From a virus: 51,929 nt of DNA. Under the pieces are notes generated by a model, which saw only the letters and a program-made list of their open reading frames with translations, had not been told where the DNA came from and did no database searches. A program made the translations under genes and the position numbers. This document shows positions 11,401-20,800 of this stretch, in pieces. The stretch covers positions 1-51,929 of the IMG/VR virus record IMGVR_UViG_3300020416_000010; one strand, given 5' to 3'. How positions within the stretch are numbered: the first letter of the stretch is position 1; every line of letters begins with the position of its first letter.

Positions 11401-14400
11401 AATAGTTCCTGAGTCATTGACAGGTTCTGGTTCTCAAGCATCACCATTTACACTTAGTGGAACTAAGTATTTTGATTTTAACAACAGAGCATTTACAGGA
11501 AACGAAACTGGATTGCCTGGTCTTGGTGATAGCACTATTCTTAGTCTACAATACTACCTACCTCGTATTGATAAAATCTTTATGAGTAGAGATAGCGTTA
11601 TACAAATAGTAAAGGGTGCTCCATCTACTAGACCTCAAGCTCCAGAAGATATTGAGGATGCAATGCTACTTGCTACCTTGACATATAATGCATACGTTTT
11701 TGATGTAGAACAAGATGTCAGTATTGAGGAGACAAATTACAAGAGATATACCTTCCGTGATATCCAATATCTAGAAGATAGAATTAAGACATTAGAATAC
11801 TATACACAACTATCATTGCTTGAAGGCGAGACAGCAAGCATGGAGATTAGAGACACTAGTGGTCTTAGCAGATTCAAAAATGGTTTTATAGTTGATAACT
11901 TTGCAAGTCTTGCTACTGCAGATACATTACATCCTGATTACAGAGTATCTACAGATTTTGAAGAAGGTTATTTAAGACCAGCACACTACACAACACAAGT
12001 CCCTCTATCATATAGTACAGCGTCACAGAATGTACAACAGACAGATGACATCATAACACTGCCTTACACATCAGAGGTTCTTATTGACCAACCATATGCA
12101 TCAGCAGTAGAGAACGTTAACCCATTTAACGTCTTCACTTATGTTGGTGACATTGAGTTGTATCCTGAGTCAGATAACTGGATTGATACAACATCACTCA
12201 ATCCTCTTCAAGGTCCTGTTGTAGAAGGTAACTTCTTAACTACAGTTAGAGAATACAATGCAGACCAAAATGGATTCTCACCTATACAGTGGAACTCATG
12301 GAAGACAACATGGACTGGTTCAAACACCACAAGACAAGTTGGTGCATGGAGAAGACATGGTAAGAGAAGAAACAGACGTGACAGAACTATTACCACTACT
12401 ACAACAACTACTACAAAGCAAACAAGGACAGGTATAAGGTACAGAGTTACTCCTGTTATTGAACAGCAGTCACTAGGAAGTAGAGTTGTATCTGTAGAGC
12501 ATATCCAATTTATGCGTTCTAGAAATATTGAGTTTACTTGTCAGAAACTAAAACCAAGAACAAAATTCTTTGCTTTCTTTGATGGTATCGCATTACCTAA
12601 GAAACTTATCACTCCTAAGATAATGGGATTGATTAAAGACCCATCTAGTGATGCACAAACAAACAGTATACCTTTCCAGATTGGTGAGACTGTACATGTC
12701 AAGAAGAGCAACGGTAAGTTTAGATTCAAAGCAAGAGTTGCAGCACCTAATGAGAACATGCAAATCAACCCTCTTGATGGTACAGATATTAGTGCTACAA
12801 ATGACTATACATCTAACCTAGGGTTTATCAACATTGATACTAAGTCACTTGCAGACCAAGTTAAAGGTAGTTACTATGGTTCTCCCAAATTAAACGACTA
12901 CTTAGTAGGAGAAACTAGTGGTGCAGTAGCAAAAGTATCTAACAAAGATATGATTACTGACAAGCAAGGTAATCTTAGAGGTTCATTCTTTATAGATGCA
13001 CCTAACACTGCTGGTAATCTTAAATTTAAGACAGGTACAAAACTATTCAGACTAACTGATTCAGAAACCAATAACAGAACTGTTGGTGTATCAGATAGTA
13101 ATGGTGAAGCAGAATTTGTATCATCAGGTCTTTTACAGACAACTCAAGAGACAATCATCTCTGTAAGAAATGCAAGAGTTACATCGGAAGACCAGTTTGA
13201 TGCAAGAACATTAGTCAATGTATCATCTACATCAGTAAATGAAACAAGATACTGTGACCCATTAGCACAAACCTTCCTTATCGAAGATTCTTCTCTAGAA
13301 GGTGGTGTATTCTTAACTAAGATTGACCTATTCTTCTTTACTAAGGATGAAGAGATTCCTGTAGCACTAGACATCAGAACTGTAGAAAACGGTACACCTA
13401 CACAAACAATTCTACCTTTCTCTAAGGTAGTTAAACAGGCAGCAGACGTATTCACATCATCAGATGCGTCCAAACCTACAACGTTCACATTTAAAGCACC
13501 TGTATTCATACCATACAGAACAGAGCATGCGATGATATTAACATCAGACTCTAATCAGTATAAGGTATTCATATCATTACTAGGTAAGGATGCTATTGAT
13601 GCAGCACATCAGGGAGAGAAAATTTCTGAGCAACCATACATCGGTGTACTATTCAAGTCACAGAACGCATCTACTTGGACACCATCACAGTATGAAGACT
13701 TGATGTTCAAGATTTACAGAGCAGACTTTACACTACCAACGACAGCAGCACCTAGTAGACTTATGCTAGAGAACGCACAACTTGGTGAGCAAAATGGTGG
13801 ATTCCTGAACCTTGCACCTAATACACTAAGGACAACTTCAGGTAGTGATGAAATTAGAGTATTCCATAGTAATCATGGTATGCAGTCTGGACTAAACTAT
13901 GTCAAGATGTCAGGGGTTATCTCTGAGGTAGCAGACACCACAATAAACATGGGTGGTGGATTTGATACTACATCTACATCATTGACTGTCACAGATGCTT
14001 CTCAGTTCCATACAACAATCGGTGGTTCTGCTGTTAGTTCATCTAACTTAGGATTCATCAGAATACGTGGTACACAAGAAGACGGTAGTGGCGATGAGAT
14101 AATTGCATACGAAGGTATTAGTGGTAACGTTATCACAATCAACTCATCTGGTAGAAACCACAATGGTACATCAGGTTCTGGTACTGGATTTGCACATGCA
14201 AACAACGCAGTAGTAGAATGCTATAACTTTGATGGCATACCTCTTACATTAATCAATACGACTCATAATTCTACAACTGGTGGACTTATATCACTCAACA
14301 GTCCTCATAGTTATAATCTTAAGATTACAAATAAGACTGCCACATCTGGTATTACTGGTGGTGGTACAAACGTGGTTGTATCACAGAACGTTCCATGGGA

Positions 14401-15127
14401 TGCTCTTACACCACAGATACAGAGTCAACTAGAACCTAGAACTAGCATGGTTGCTAGAGCACTAGGAACATCTGGAACCTCTTGCGGACCTTTCCCTGCT
14501 GGAACGACTGCAGAGACATCATTCATTAAAGATACAATATATGAGGACATCACTATTGGAGAAGAGAACTACTTCACTAATACTAAGGTGATTGCCAATG
14601 AATTGAATGAAATCAACAGAATGAACAGCACCAAGTCATTTACTATGGAGTTGAACCTCTCATCTGAGGTATCACACTTATCACCTGTAATTGATTTGAC
14701 TAGATGTTCAATCATTACACATGCTAACCAATACAACAACATCGAACCTACTGCTGGTATCGGTGGAGAGTGTGCGGGTAACTACATCACTAAGGTTGCA
14801 CAACTAGAGAAGAGTGCTACTGGACTTAAGGTTATGCTTGCTGCAAATACCTTTGAACAGTCTAAGATTGTCGTGATGTTTAAGTTGGTTCCTGTTGGTT
14901 TTGCTGGAAACCTAGATGAACTAGAATTTAGATACTTTAATAGTACAGGTGTACCAGACATCGGAAGATTAATTCCACAGAATGATTTGGAAACATTTAC
15001 AGATTATGAGTATACCGTAGAGGATACAGATGAGTTTGATGGATTCCAAATTAAAATCAGTCTACTCGGTTATGACCAACCATACATACCTAGAGTTAGA
15101 GACTTTAGAGGAATTGCTCTAGCATGA
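8447..15127 (+). CDS. DUF4815-type giant baseplate/tail structural protein (gp9/gp10 position)
   Basis: The protein has 2226 residues and its ATG abuts the gp8 stop. The N-terminal segment (YDDFDSDKGFLKVLFKPGYP, then VQARELTTLQSLLQNQI and FGQGVYKEGSMVVPGG) is the hallmark opening of the DUF4815 family of phage structural proteins. A second family-like block from about residue 1600 (CDPLAQTF, GGVFLTKIDLFFFTKDEEIPV, then a P-V-F-I-P segment) is also recognisable. Between them lie repeats with GE-T/TSGA signatures (8730-8920, 9840-10020, 10975-11130, 12890-13100) and an unusual Arg-rich plus poly-Thr tract at 12346-12435. T4 carries gp9 and gp10, which link fibres to the wedge, at this position, so a baseplate-to-fibre role is reasonable but inferred. 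The family call is strong; the molecular role is uncertain. The stop overlaps the next start in an ATGA. Confidence 0.85.
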   Translation: MAQNTNLNIAPYYDDFDSDKGFLKVLFKPGYPVQARELTTLQSLLQNQIDTFGQGVYKEGSMVVPGGITLNNDVPCVLIQNSYLNLDVENYRNALSGKIIKGSTSGVRGRILFSISATTSTRNNITFYVNYLEKASDNVTSTFTDGETFTCEEDITYASTTIAAGTPLAQLLNSNSNSRGSTANIGAGVYFVRGYFVTVAEQTIILDQYGTNPSYKVGLKVEERIITADEDATLYDNAIGSTNFSAPGADRFKINLTLVKKILTAPNSADFIELLRTNIGNIEKRVERSDLSFINDILATRTKEESGNYYVKKFKVDARENLDDGFNNGVYASTELTSSGVAPSEENMSVQLSSGCAYVQGYRTERLSTTYTDVDKPRTFDTQSNQSLTSDFGNFIFTTNQHQAPTMYETVELRDTLTSTPGVAAGNVIGVTRAINFTYESGALNNQTTLYRTNIIDTQFYVKIVTTGSVTWTAGNLLFGATSGAVGFVVSGSGTTGYLYETNGEFVAGEVLKTNNASGSTFATVASGGVRKYGFGDVKSYAFGTGGTADAVLDVKVALPGSGPILSGVSGTGTSATGTITSTLSNFASQLRIGDIIEFSNNDLVHKATITAVTNNFSFTIASLTSNNIANGALTSPVIRTRPELKEANKKRLITPLGFNAVKNTNNNNTQNPAGFFRISVNTTVNGSGEASANAGAGLLWKNGADNDDFQVIITSGSGDGDVLSSGNGFSISGTSANTQTIALTGLSNTGGSDTITIIGTVYSSDRSAKAKTTERMKVLKIDDTTGSAVNGLTTVAGGFGTRVDDTSISLGTGDVFKIKAIYESKDSNDPIIPNFQYTNLLGTLAIDDVITGDSSGSRARIVSTTSNYVYFVPIEDDQFTEGETITAPNATLKISTGGITKGSTDITSSFDLDDGQRDQFYDYSRIVRKAGFAPPTHKIIVIFDRFLTTNGTSPYTVDSYPTSEYKIIPSYTNVELRDVIDYRPIVPESLTGSGSQASPFTLSGTKYFDFNNRAFTGNETGLPGLGDSTILSLQYYLPRIDKIFMSRDSVIQIVKGAPSTRPQAPEDIEDAMLLATLTYNAYVFDVEQDVSIEETNYKRYTFRDIQYLEDRIKTLEYYTQLSLLEGETASMEIRDTSGLSRFKNGFIVDNFASLATADTLHPDYRVSTDFEEGYLRPAHYTTQVPLSYSTASQNVQQTDDIITLPYTSEVLIDQPYASAVENVNPFNVFTYVGDIELYPESDNWIDTTSLNPLQGPVVEGNFLTTVREYNADQNGFSPIQWNSWKTTWTGSNTTRQVGAWRRHGKRRNRRDRTITTTTTTTTKQTRTGIRYRVTPVIEQQSLGSRVVSVEHIQFMRSRNIEFTCQKLKPRTKFFAFFDGIALPKKLITPKIMGLIKDPSSDAQTNSIPFQIGETVHVKKSNGKFRFKARVAAPNENMQINPLDGTDISATNDYTSNLGFINIDTKSLADQVKGSYYGSPKLNDYLVGETSGAVAKVSNKDMITDKQGNLRGSFFIDAPNTAGNLKFKTGTKLFRLTDSETNNRTVGVSDSNGEAEFVSSGLLQTTQETIISVRNARVTSEDQFDARTLVNVSSTSVNETRYCDPLAQTFLIEDSSLEGGVFLTKIDLFFFTKDEEIPVALDIRTVENGTPTQTILPFSKVVKQAADVFTSSDASKPTTFTFKAPVFIPYRTEHAMILTSDSNQYKVFISLLGKDAIDAAHQGEKISEQPYIGVLFKSQNASTWTPSQYEDLMFKIYRADFTLPTTAAPSRLMLENAQLGEQNGGFLNLAPNTLRTTSGSDEIRVFHSNHGMQSGLNYVKMSGVISEVADTTINMGGGFDTTSTSLTVTDASQFHTTIGGSAVSSSNLGFIRIRGTQEDGSGDEIIAYEGISGNVITINSSGRNHNGTSGSGTGFAHANNAVVECYNFDGIPLTLINTTHNSTTGGLISLNSPHSYNLKITNKTATSGITGGGTNVVVSQNVPWDALTPQIQSQLEPRTSMVARALGTSGTSCGPFPAGTTAETSFIKDTIYEDITIGEENYFTNTKVIANELNEINRMNSTKSFTMELNLSSEVSHLSPVIDLTRCSIITHANQYNNIEPTAGIGGECAGNYITKVAQLEKSATGLKVMLAANTFEQSKIVVMFKLVPVGFAGNLDELEFRYFNSTGVPDIGRLIPQNDLETFTDYEYTVEDTDEFDGFQIKISLLGYDQPYIPRVRDFRGIALA

Positions 15128-15336
15128 CGGAGTTAATTCCTGTAGAGGGTCATACTACTCTAGGTAGAGACCCAAAGTCTAATGCGATAGTGAATACGGA
15201 CTCTACTGGGTATGAGGCGTATAAGAAAGCACGTGCTGCTGCAAAGAAGAAGGATAGAGAGTTAGAAGAAGTGAAAGCAGAACTTGATGAACTTAAAGAA
15301 ATAGTAAGGGGGTTAGTGTCCAAAGACCATAAATAA
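15124..15336 (+). CDS. Small conserved T4-like phage protein, 70 aa
   Basis: The start overlaps the preceding stop by four bases (ATGA), which implies translational coupling. The N-terminal half (LIPVEGHTTLGRD, then S-N-A-I-V-N-T-D and a Tyr-x-x-Tyr) matches, from memory, a widespread short protein in T4-like marine phages (IPVEGH-x-x-L-x-R-D, AIIN-T-D). The C-terminal half (residues 33-66) is a charged Lys/Glu-rich helix with heptad-like spacing, probably a coiled coil. Its function is not known to me; the baseplate cluster suggests a tail or baseplate accessory or assembly role. Confidence 0.75.
   Translation: MTELIPVEGHTTLGRDPKSNAIVNTDSTGYEAYKKARAAAKKKDRELEEVKAELDELKEIVRGLVSKDHK
15328..15335 (+). 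promoter_or_regulatory. T4-type late promoter, CATAAATA
   Basis: CATAAATA fits the NATAAATA form of late promoters in T4-like cyanophages. It overlaps the end of the 70-residue gene (the TAA occupies motif bases 7-8 plus the next base) and lies 36 bases before the next ATG at 15372. It would start transcription of the fibre module that follows. Confidence 0.6.
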
Positions 15337-15371
15337 TCCTAAGCTAAATAATATAGGAATACTATTGTCTT

Positions 15372-15710
15372 ATGGCATCTGCTATATCAAATTTAATAAT
15401 TTATCAGGGTGCTGATTTTGTTACCGATTTCACAATCGAGAATGATAACGGTACGTTGTTTGACCTGTCTGGTTACACAGTTGCATGTAAGATAAAAAAA
15501 CACTACACAAGTAGTACGTCCACAACAGTAACAGGTGCAATATTGTCACCAGCTACTTCTGGACAAATCCAATTATCTCTTGGTAACTCTGTTACGACTG
15601 CAATGAAGGCAGGGAGATATGTATATGATGTCGTTATTACTTCTACTACTGGTCAAAAAACCAGAGTATTAGAAGGTTCTGTAAGCGTACTTGAAGGAGT
15701 AACACTCTAA
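15372..15710 (+). CDS. Small beta-rich virion structural protein, 112 aa
   Basis: The protein opens with IYQGADFVTDFTI, continues with LFDLSGYTVACKIKK, and ends with AGRYVYDVVI and a G-Q-K-T-R-V-L-E-G-S-V-S-V-L-E-G-V-T tail. This pattern (QGA-x-F, DLSGYT, G-x-Y-x-YD, R-x-x-x-G-x-V-x-V) is common in small phage baseplate or fibre-attachment proteins with a beta-sandwich or Ig-like fold, including the BppU N-terminal type. No signal peptide or membrane segment is visible. It is the first gene after a late promoter, and its stop overlaps the next start by one base (TAATG). Structural role is likely; the partner is unknown. Confidence 0.7.
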   Translation: MASAISNLIIYQGADFVTDFTIENDNGTLFDLSGYTVACKIKKHYTSSTSTTVTGAILSPATSGQIQLSLGNSVTTAMKAGRYVYDVVITSTTGQKTRVLEGSVSVLEGVTL

Positions 15711-15931
15711 TGGCAAGGTTAAGATTCGGGGATCAATCGGTTCCAAAAGTTACACGTGTCGCTGCTGGTGGCGGTGGTGGTTCACTAGGAGGTCTGTCAG
15801 ACGTAGATTTGACGGATACATCGCAAGGTGGATTAGCGAATGGATCTATTCTTGTATATGACGGGACTAATACAAAATTTGTAGCAACAAACGTTTTGAG
15901 CAACGTAACAATTAATGGAGGTAGCTTCTAA
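15710..15931 (+). CDS. Small fibre-associated protein, 73 aa
   Basis: The gene starts in a TAATG overlap, with GAAGGAG at 15693-15699 serving as a clear Shine-Dalgarno that fixes the start. The protein has a poly-Gly stretch (A-A-G-G-G-G-G-S, residues 19-26) followed by LGGLSDVDLTDTSQGGLANG and SILVYDGTNTKFVATN. That 'L-S-D-V-D-L-T ... L-x-Y-D-x-x-x-x-K-F' signature is typical of phage tail-fibre proteins. Its last residues (INGGSF) resemble the last residues of the next protein (LDGGTF), suggesting a shared terminal element. It may be a fibre connector or short fibre component. Confidence 0.7.
   Translation: MARLRFGDQSVPKVTRVAAGGGGGSLGGLSDVDLTDTSQGGLANGSILVYDGTNTKFVATNVLSNVTINGGSF
15917..15921 (+). 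promoter_or_regulatory. Shine-Dalgarno GGAGG for the 558-residue fibre gene
   Basis: GGAGG lies nine bases before the ATG at 15931, inside the end of the preceding gene. It is one of few strong ribosome sites in the window, since most other starts here lack one, and it fixes the 15931 start. Confidence 0.65.
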
Positions 15932-17607
15932 TGGCATCAAATATCCTAATTAAAAGGAGTACGGGTTCTGTTGCACCAGGCACAATTACCTTTGGTGAAT
16001 TAGCCATTACGACTGGTGCGAACGGAACGCAAGCAAATAGTGGTGACCGTTTGTTCATAGGGGACAATAACGGTGCTGCACAGGTTGTAGGTGGTAGATA
16101 TTTTATGGACATGCTAGACCATGTTCATGGGACACTTACAGCTGACTCATCTGTCATAGTTGACAGTAATTCAAAAATAGATCAGTGGAACGTTGACGAC
16201 ATTACTCTTAATGCAAATGTCATAACAACCTCGACCACTGACGCAGACTTGATCTTCCGTGCCAATGGCACTGGAAAACTCGTCATAGAAGACGGGCAAG
16301 AACTTGAGTTTGGTACAACTGGTGATGTAGAACTAGTCTTTACAGACGGTGATGCAGCATTGGACATCAAGAGAGCAGCTGGTTCTCCTGATTTACGTAT
16401 CCAAGATGACATGCGTTTGTACTTCGGTACTAATAAAGACGGTGGCATTCGTTATGATGAAACTACTCTAGACAAAGTAAGAGTAGATGGAGCAGATTGG
16501 GAGTACGATAATGGAGTTTCCATTAAAATTTCCGATACTACTGCTTCAACAAATAGCACATCTGGGGCATTACAAGTCGTTGGTGGAGCGGGTATCGCTG
16601 GCAAAGCTTCTGTTGGGTCTCTTCTCGTTGAAGGAGATGCTACAGTTGGTGATGCGGGTGGCGACAGTCTGACTGTTAACTCTACCACTGTATTTTCTAA
16701 TGGCGTCACATTCAACGGAACGACCAATATCAATGCTGATATTGCTCAAACAGGACAATTCACAATCGACAGTTTGAAACTGGACGGTAATGTAATCTCT
16801 ACTACCTCTGGTACAGAGATGATTATTGACCCATTTCCAGCTGGGGGAGACGCAGAAGGTCTAGTTATTATTAAAGGTGATCTACAAATTGATGGTACAA
16901 CCACAACTGTTAACAGTGCATCAATGTCTGTTAACGACCCAACAATCGAATTAGGAGACCCAACAACAGTATTATCATCTGATGGTTCTACTTCTAGTGG
17001 TTCAACTACAATCGTTGTTGACAAGGTTACAGGAATTGCTGCAGGAGACGCAATCACTGCTGCATCTGGAATCGCTGGTGGCACAACAATTTCAAGTATC
17101 AACACTGGTACTAAGACACTTACATTATCACAAGCAACTAATGCAATCATTGCATCTGGTACTCAATTAACCGTAACAAGATCAAGCAACGACGCACTTG
17201 ACCGTGGTGTTAAAGTTCACTACTACACTGGTGCTGCTGCTAAATTTGGATTCTTCGGTTATGATAGAACTGGAGGTGCAGATGGTAACGGTGCATGGAC
17301 ATTCATTGAAGATGCAACCGATACAGGAACAGTTTTCGGAGTAAATGGTAACCGTGGTACAGTTGTACTAGGTGACCTTGAGTTAGATACTGACTTAGAA
17401 GTACAATTCGGTGGTACAGGTGCAAGTCAATTTGTACAAAACGGTATTGTATACGGAAACAACGCTGGTGCATTACAAGTAACCTCTGCTGCTAACATGG
17501 CATCACCTGGCACAGGCGATGATGCTACAACTTCATTCCAAGTATTAACAGTCACAGCGGCTGGCGTACCTGTATGGAGTAATACCCTCGATGGTGGAAC
17601 ATTTTGA
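15931..17607 (+). CDS. Tail-fibre-like structural protein, 558 aa
   Basis: The N terminus (MASNILIKRSTGSVAPGTIT, then F-G-E-L-A-I and GDRLFIGDN) is the classic opening of phage fibre proteins. It resembles the N-terminal domain of the Bordetella phage major tropism determinant: a basic IKRS strand, then GELA, then a 'RLFIGD' strand. Downstream is Gly/Thr/Asp-rich beta-structure with fibre repeats (GALQVVGGAGIAGKASVG, FNGTTNINADI, DLQIDGTTTTVNSASMSVND) typical of marine T4-like phages. It ends with VPVWSNTLDGGTF, recalled as a common fibre C terminus. The start has a strong Shine-Dalgarno and overlaps the previous stop by one base. Likely a fibre or fibre-base component; host receptor unknown. 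Confidence 0.78.
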   Translation: MASNILIKRSTGSVAPGTITFGELAITTGANGTQANSGDRLFIGDNNGAAQVVGGRYFMDMLDHVHGTLTADSSVIVDSNSKIDQWNVDDITLNANVITTSTTDADLIFRANGTGKLVIEDGQELEFGTTGDVELVFTDGDAALDIKRAAGSPDLRIQDDMRLYFGTNKDGGIRYDETTLDKVRVDGADWEYDNGVSIKISDTTASTNSTSGALQVVGGAGIAGKASVGSLLVEGDATVGDAGGDSLTVNSTTVFSNGVTFNGTTNINADIAQTGQFTIDSLKLDGNVISTTSGTEMIIDPFPAGGDAEGLVIIKGDLQIDGTTTTVNSASMSVNDPTIELGDPTTVLSSDGSTSSGSTTIVVDKVTGIAAGDAITAASGIAGGTTISSINTGTKTLTLSQATNAIIASGTQLTVTRSSNDALDRGVKVHYYTGAAAKFGFFGYDRTGGADGNGAWTFIEDATDTGTVFGVNGNRGTVVLGDLELDTDLEVQFGGTGASQFVQNGIVYGNNAGALQVTSAANMASPGTGDDATTSFQVLTVTAAGVPVWSNTLDGGTF

Positions 17608-17620
17608 TCCTTAATTAAAC

Positions 17621-17836
17621 ATGAACGTACAAATTGTTATTAACACATTACAGAAAAAAATCTCTGACCTGACTTTAACAAATGTGATGCTGGAAGCTCA
17701 AATCGCTGATTTGCAAGCACAGTTAAATACTATAACCGAACAAAATCCTAATGAGACTGCTTTAGATGGCAACGAGAATCAAACTGAAGAGGTCGAGCAC
17801 AGCGTCAGCAGCTCCGACGACTTCGACACTCCTTGA
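17621..17836 (+). CDS. Small coiled-coil protein overlapping the next gene, 71 aa
   Basis: Residues 5-38 (I-N-T-L-Q-K-K-I-S-D-L, then M-L-E-A-Q-I-A-D-L-Q-A-Q-L) form a clear amphipathic heptad pattern; the rest is acidic and Ser/Asn-rich. Similar short coiled-coil proteins beside fibre genes are familiar from T4-like marine phages. Its last 71 bases overlap the start of the 2426-residue fibre gene in another frame. The acidic tail is therefore encoded by the same bases as that protein's basic start. Function unknown; a fibre assembly or trimerisation factor is possible. The start has no strong Shine-Dalgarno. Confidence 0.65.
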   Translation: MNVQIVINTLQKKISDLTLTNVMLEAQIADLQAQLNTITEQNPNETALDGNENQTEEVEHSVSSSDDFDTP

Positions 17837-20800
17837 TGGAGAAGTTGCGGTAAATACCGCAGACAAAAAAATATATGTTAGAGACGGTTCAAATATTGTT
17901 GAAGTCGCTAACGCTGAACCCGCAGTTGGTGAAATCACCACTGCGATGCTTAATGCTGACATTACAAATGGTCAGGGTAAGACATTTTATGTTGCAACGG
18001 TAGGTTCAGATAATGACTTGCTAGGTAATGGTGGTAATAATGGTAAACATCCAGATACACCATTTCTAACGATTACAAAGGCACTTACTAAGTGTAGTTC
18101 TGGTGATACTGTAGTCATTGCACCTGGCGAATATCAAGAAGTATTTCCAATTACAATACCTGACGGTGTAACCGTTCGTGGTACTAATTTACGTTCGACA
18201 ATTATAAAACCAACCAATGCTACGCAGAGTAATAATGCGATAGTATTAAATGGAGATTGCCATGTCTCCGATTTTACATTAAAGGATTTCTTGTATGCTA
18301 GTGGTGCTGACACTGGATACGGTTTTGTTATTGGTTCATCAATGGACTCTACTACAAGTCCATATGTAGAAAGAGTTACAGTCTCGACAAAAGGTAGTGT
18401 AGTTTCTAGTAGTGACCCTTATGGATTCTCGCAGGGTGATGCTGGTAGAGGTGCAAAACTAGATGGTGCCAATGTAGACTCTAATTCATTAAACGCATCC
18501 GTACTATTCAACGAGTGTACATTTATTACACCTGGTAGTGTCGGATTATACATGACCAATGGTATAAGAGTTGAGTGGTTAAACTGCTTCAACTACTTTG
18601 CTTCTATTGGTGTACAGGCAGTTCAAGGTGCTACAGGTAAATATGGCACAGGACAAACAAGATTAAAACTAGGTGGAACTAGTGGAACATTCTCCACTAA
18701 TGAAGTTACATATCAGTTAGAAGATGGTTTCCAGTCAGGAACGTATGCAAGAGCAGGAACAACAGTTACACTGACTCGTACTGCACATGGTTTAGTATCT
18801 AACGATTACATCTATGCAGACCATATCAGTGGTGGTGCTACAGATAACTTCTATCAGATTACAAAGGTAGACAATAATACATTTACATATACTGATAGTT
18901 CATCAGGAACTATTGCAGCGGGCAACGTAACTTACAAGAAAGCAGTTGGTCGTGGTGTTGTAGCATCTAACGATGGTACATACGTTTATATTACAGGTAA
19001 GGGCACTGGAGAGTTTGTATCCACAACTAAACCAGCAAAGACATTAAGTAGATTTGGTGACACACAGATTGATACTGGACAGAGCAAGTTTAGTGGTTCA
19101 TCTATCATCTTTGACGGTACTCAGGATAACTTACAAGTTCCTACTAATGCAGACTTTGGATTTGGTACTGCAAACTGGACTTTAGAGGCATTTATACGTC
19201 CTGCTAGTGTGACAGGTACACAGCGTATCTTCGACCTTAGAAACGCTTCTGCTACCGATACAGCACCAACTGTATACATGGATGGTACAGCACTAAGATA
19301 TGCTGTAGGAAATACATCTCAAATCAATGGTGGAACATTATCTGTTAATACATGGTATCACGTTGCTGTTTCTAGAAGTAATGGTGTTACAAGATTATTC
19401 TTAGATGGTACAGAGTTAGGTTCTAGTTACACTGACACAAATAATTACGGTGACACAAAACCTGTTGTCATTGGTTCTAACTATGACACAACATCTCCTG
19501 CTGAAGCATTCAACGGTCATATTGATGAAGTAAGAATCAAGAAAGCACAAGGTTCATACTCTGGTAACTTTACTCCTACAACTAGTGAGTTCACATCAGA
19601 CCTCTTTACTGTATTACTATTACATGGTGGTGGTAATGATGCTACTACAATTTTTACAGATAGTTCTGGTGGAACCAGTGACATCCGTTCTAGTGGTGGT
19701 GACTCTGCTACTGTTGTAACCACTGCAGATTATTCTGCATTTGGTGCAGAGATGCGTTCAGTTGCATCTGCATGTGTATACGGTAATAAAGGTGTACAGG
19801 CAGACGGTGCTGGTACAAAACTAATTTTAACTGCACATAACTTTGGTTATGTTGGAGCAGGTCCTGACTTTACCAATGACCCATCTCTAGCAGTACAAGC
19901 AAATGAGGTAGAAGAACTTAATAGTGGTAAAGTTCTATATTCATCTACAGACCAAGACGGTGACTTCCGTGTAGGTGATGCATTTACAGTAGACCAAGAA
20001 ACTGGTAATGTTCAATTCCAAGCAACATCATCAGCTCAGTCAGCTGCAAACATTACATTAAGTGATGAGACAGGTACTACAAACATATATCCTGCATACG
20101 TTGAGACAGGTAACTTACGTCTTGCTGGTAACAGTTTAACATCTACTTCTGGTAAGATAATCCTTGACCCAGCTGGTGATGAGGATATTACTCTTAATGG
20201 TCAGGTAGTTGCACCTGAGAACATATACTTTGCATCTAATAGACTAGCATCTATTCTAGGTACAGGTAACTCATCTTGTGCATTTACAGTTGGTTCGTAT
20301 ACACAAGCGGGTTTCTCCTCTTATGGTATTTTCTCCAACAAAAACTTTGCGATAAACAAAAAGGCATTAAACCTTACAACTGGACTTACTATTGTTAATG
20401 AGGGTACAGCATACGATGCAGGGCAATACAACGCTCCTTTACTATCAAACCCAGACCAAGTTGCAACAGCGACTGCTACATTAGCAGCTAATGGTTCTAT
20501 TGGTGTAGTTAATGTTACTAATGAAGGTAATGGTTTATACATCCAAACACCTGACGTCACAACTAACATAACTCCTGTCACAGGTAACGTAAGTTTCATT
20601 GTTAGTTTAGGTACAGGTGCAAGAGTTGCATCTCTTATTATAGTAAGTGGTGGTTCTGGATACAGTTCACCAAACTTAACTCTAAGTGCACCTCCAGCAA
20701 AAGCATTTGATGCTAACTCTGCTATATCTACAGCAGCAAACACAATCACATTTACTCAATCTGATTTTGTAAATGGCGATGCATGTACTTACGATAATAA

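Noticed and set aside
15337-15358. TCCTA ... TAGGA inverted repeat as a terminator
   Set aside because: Only five base pairs, A+T-rich loop and no T-run after it; too weak to call.
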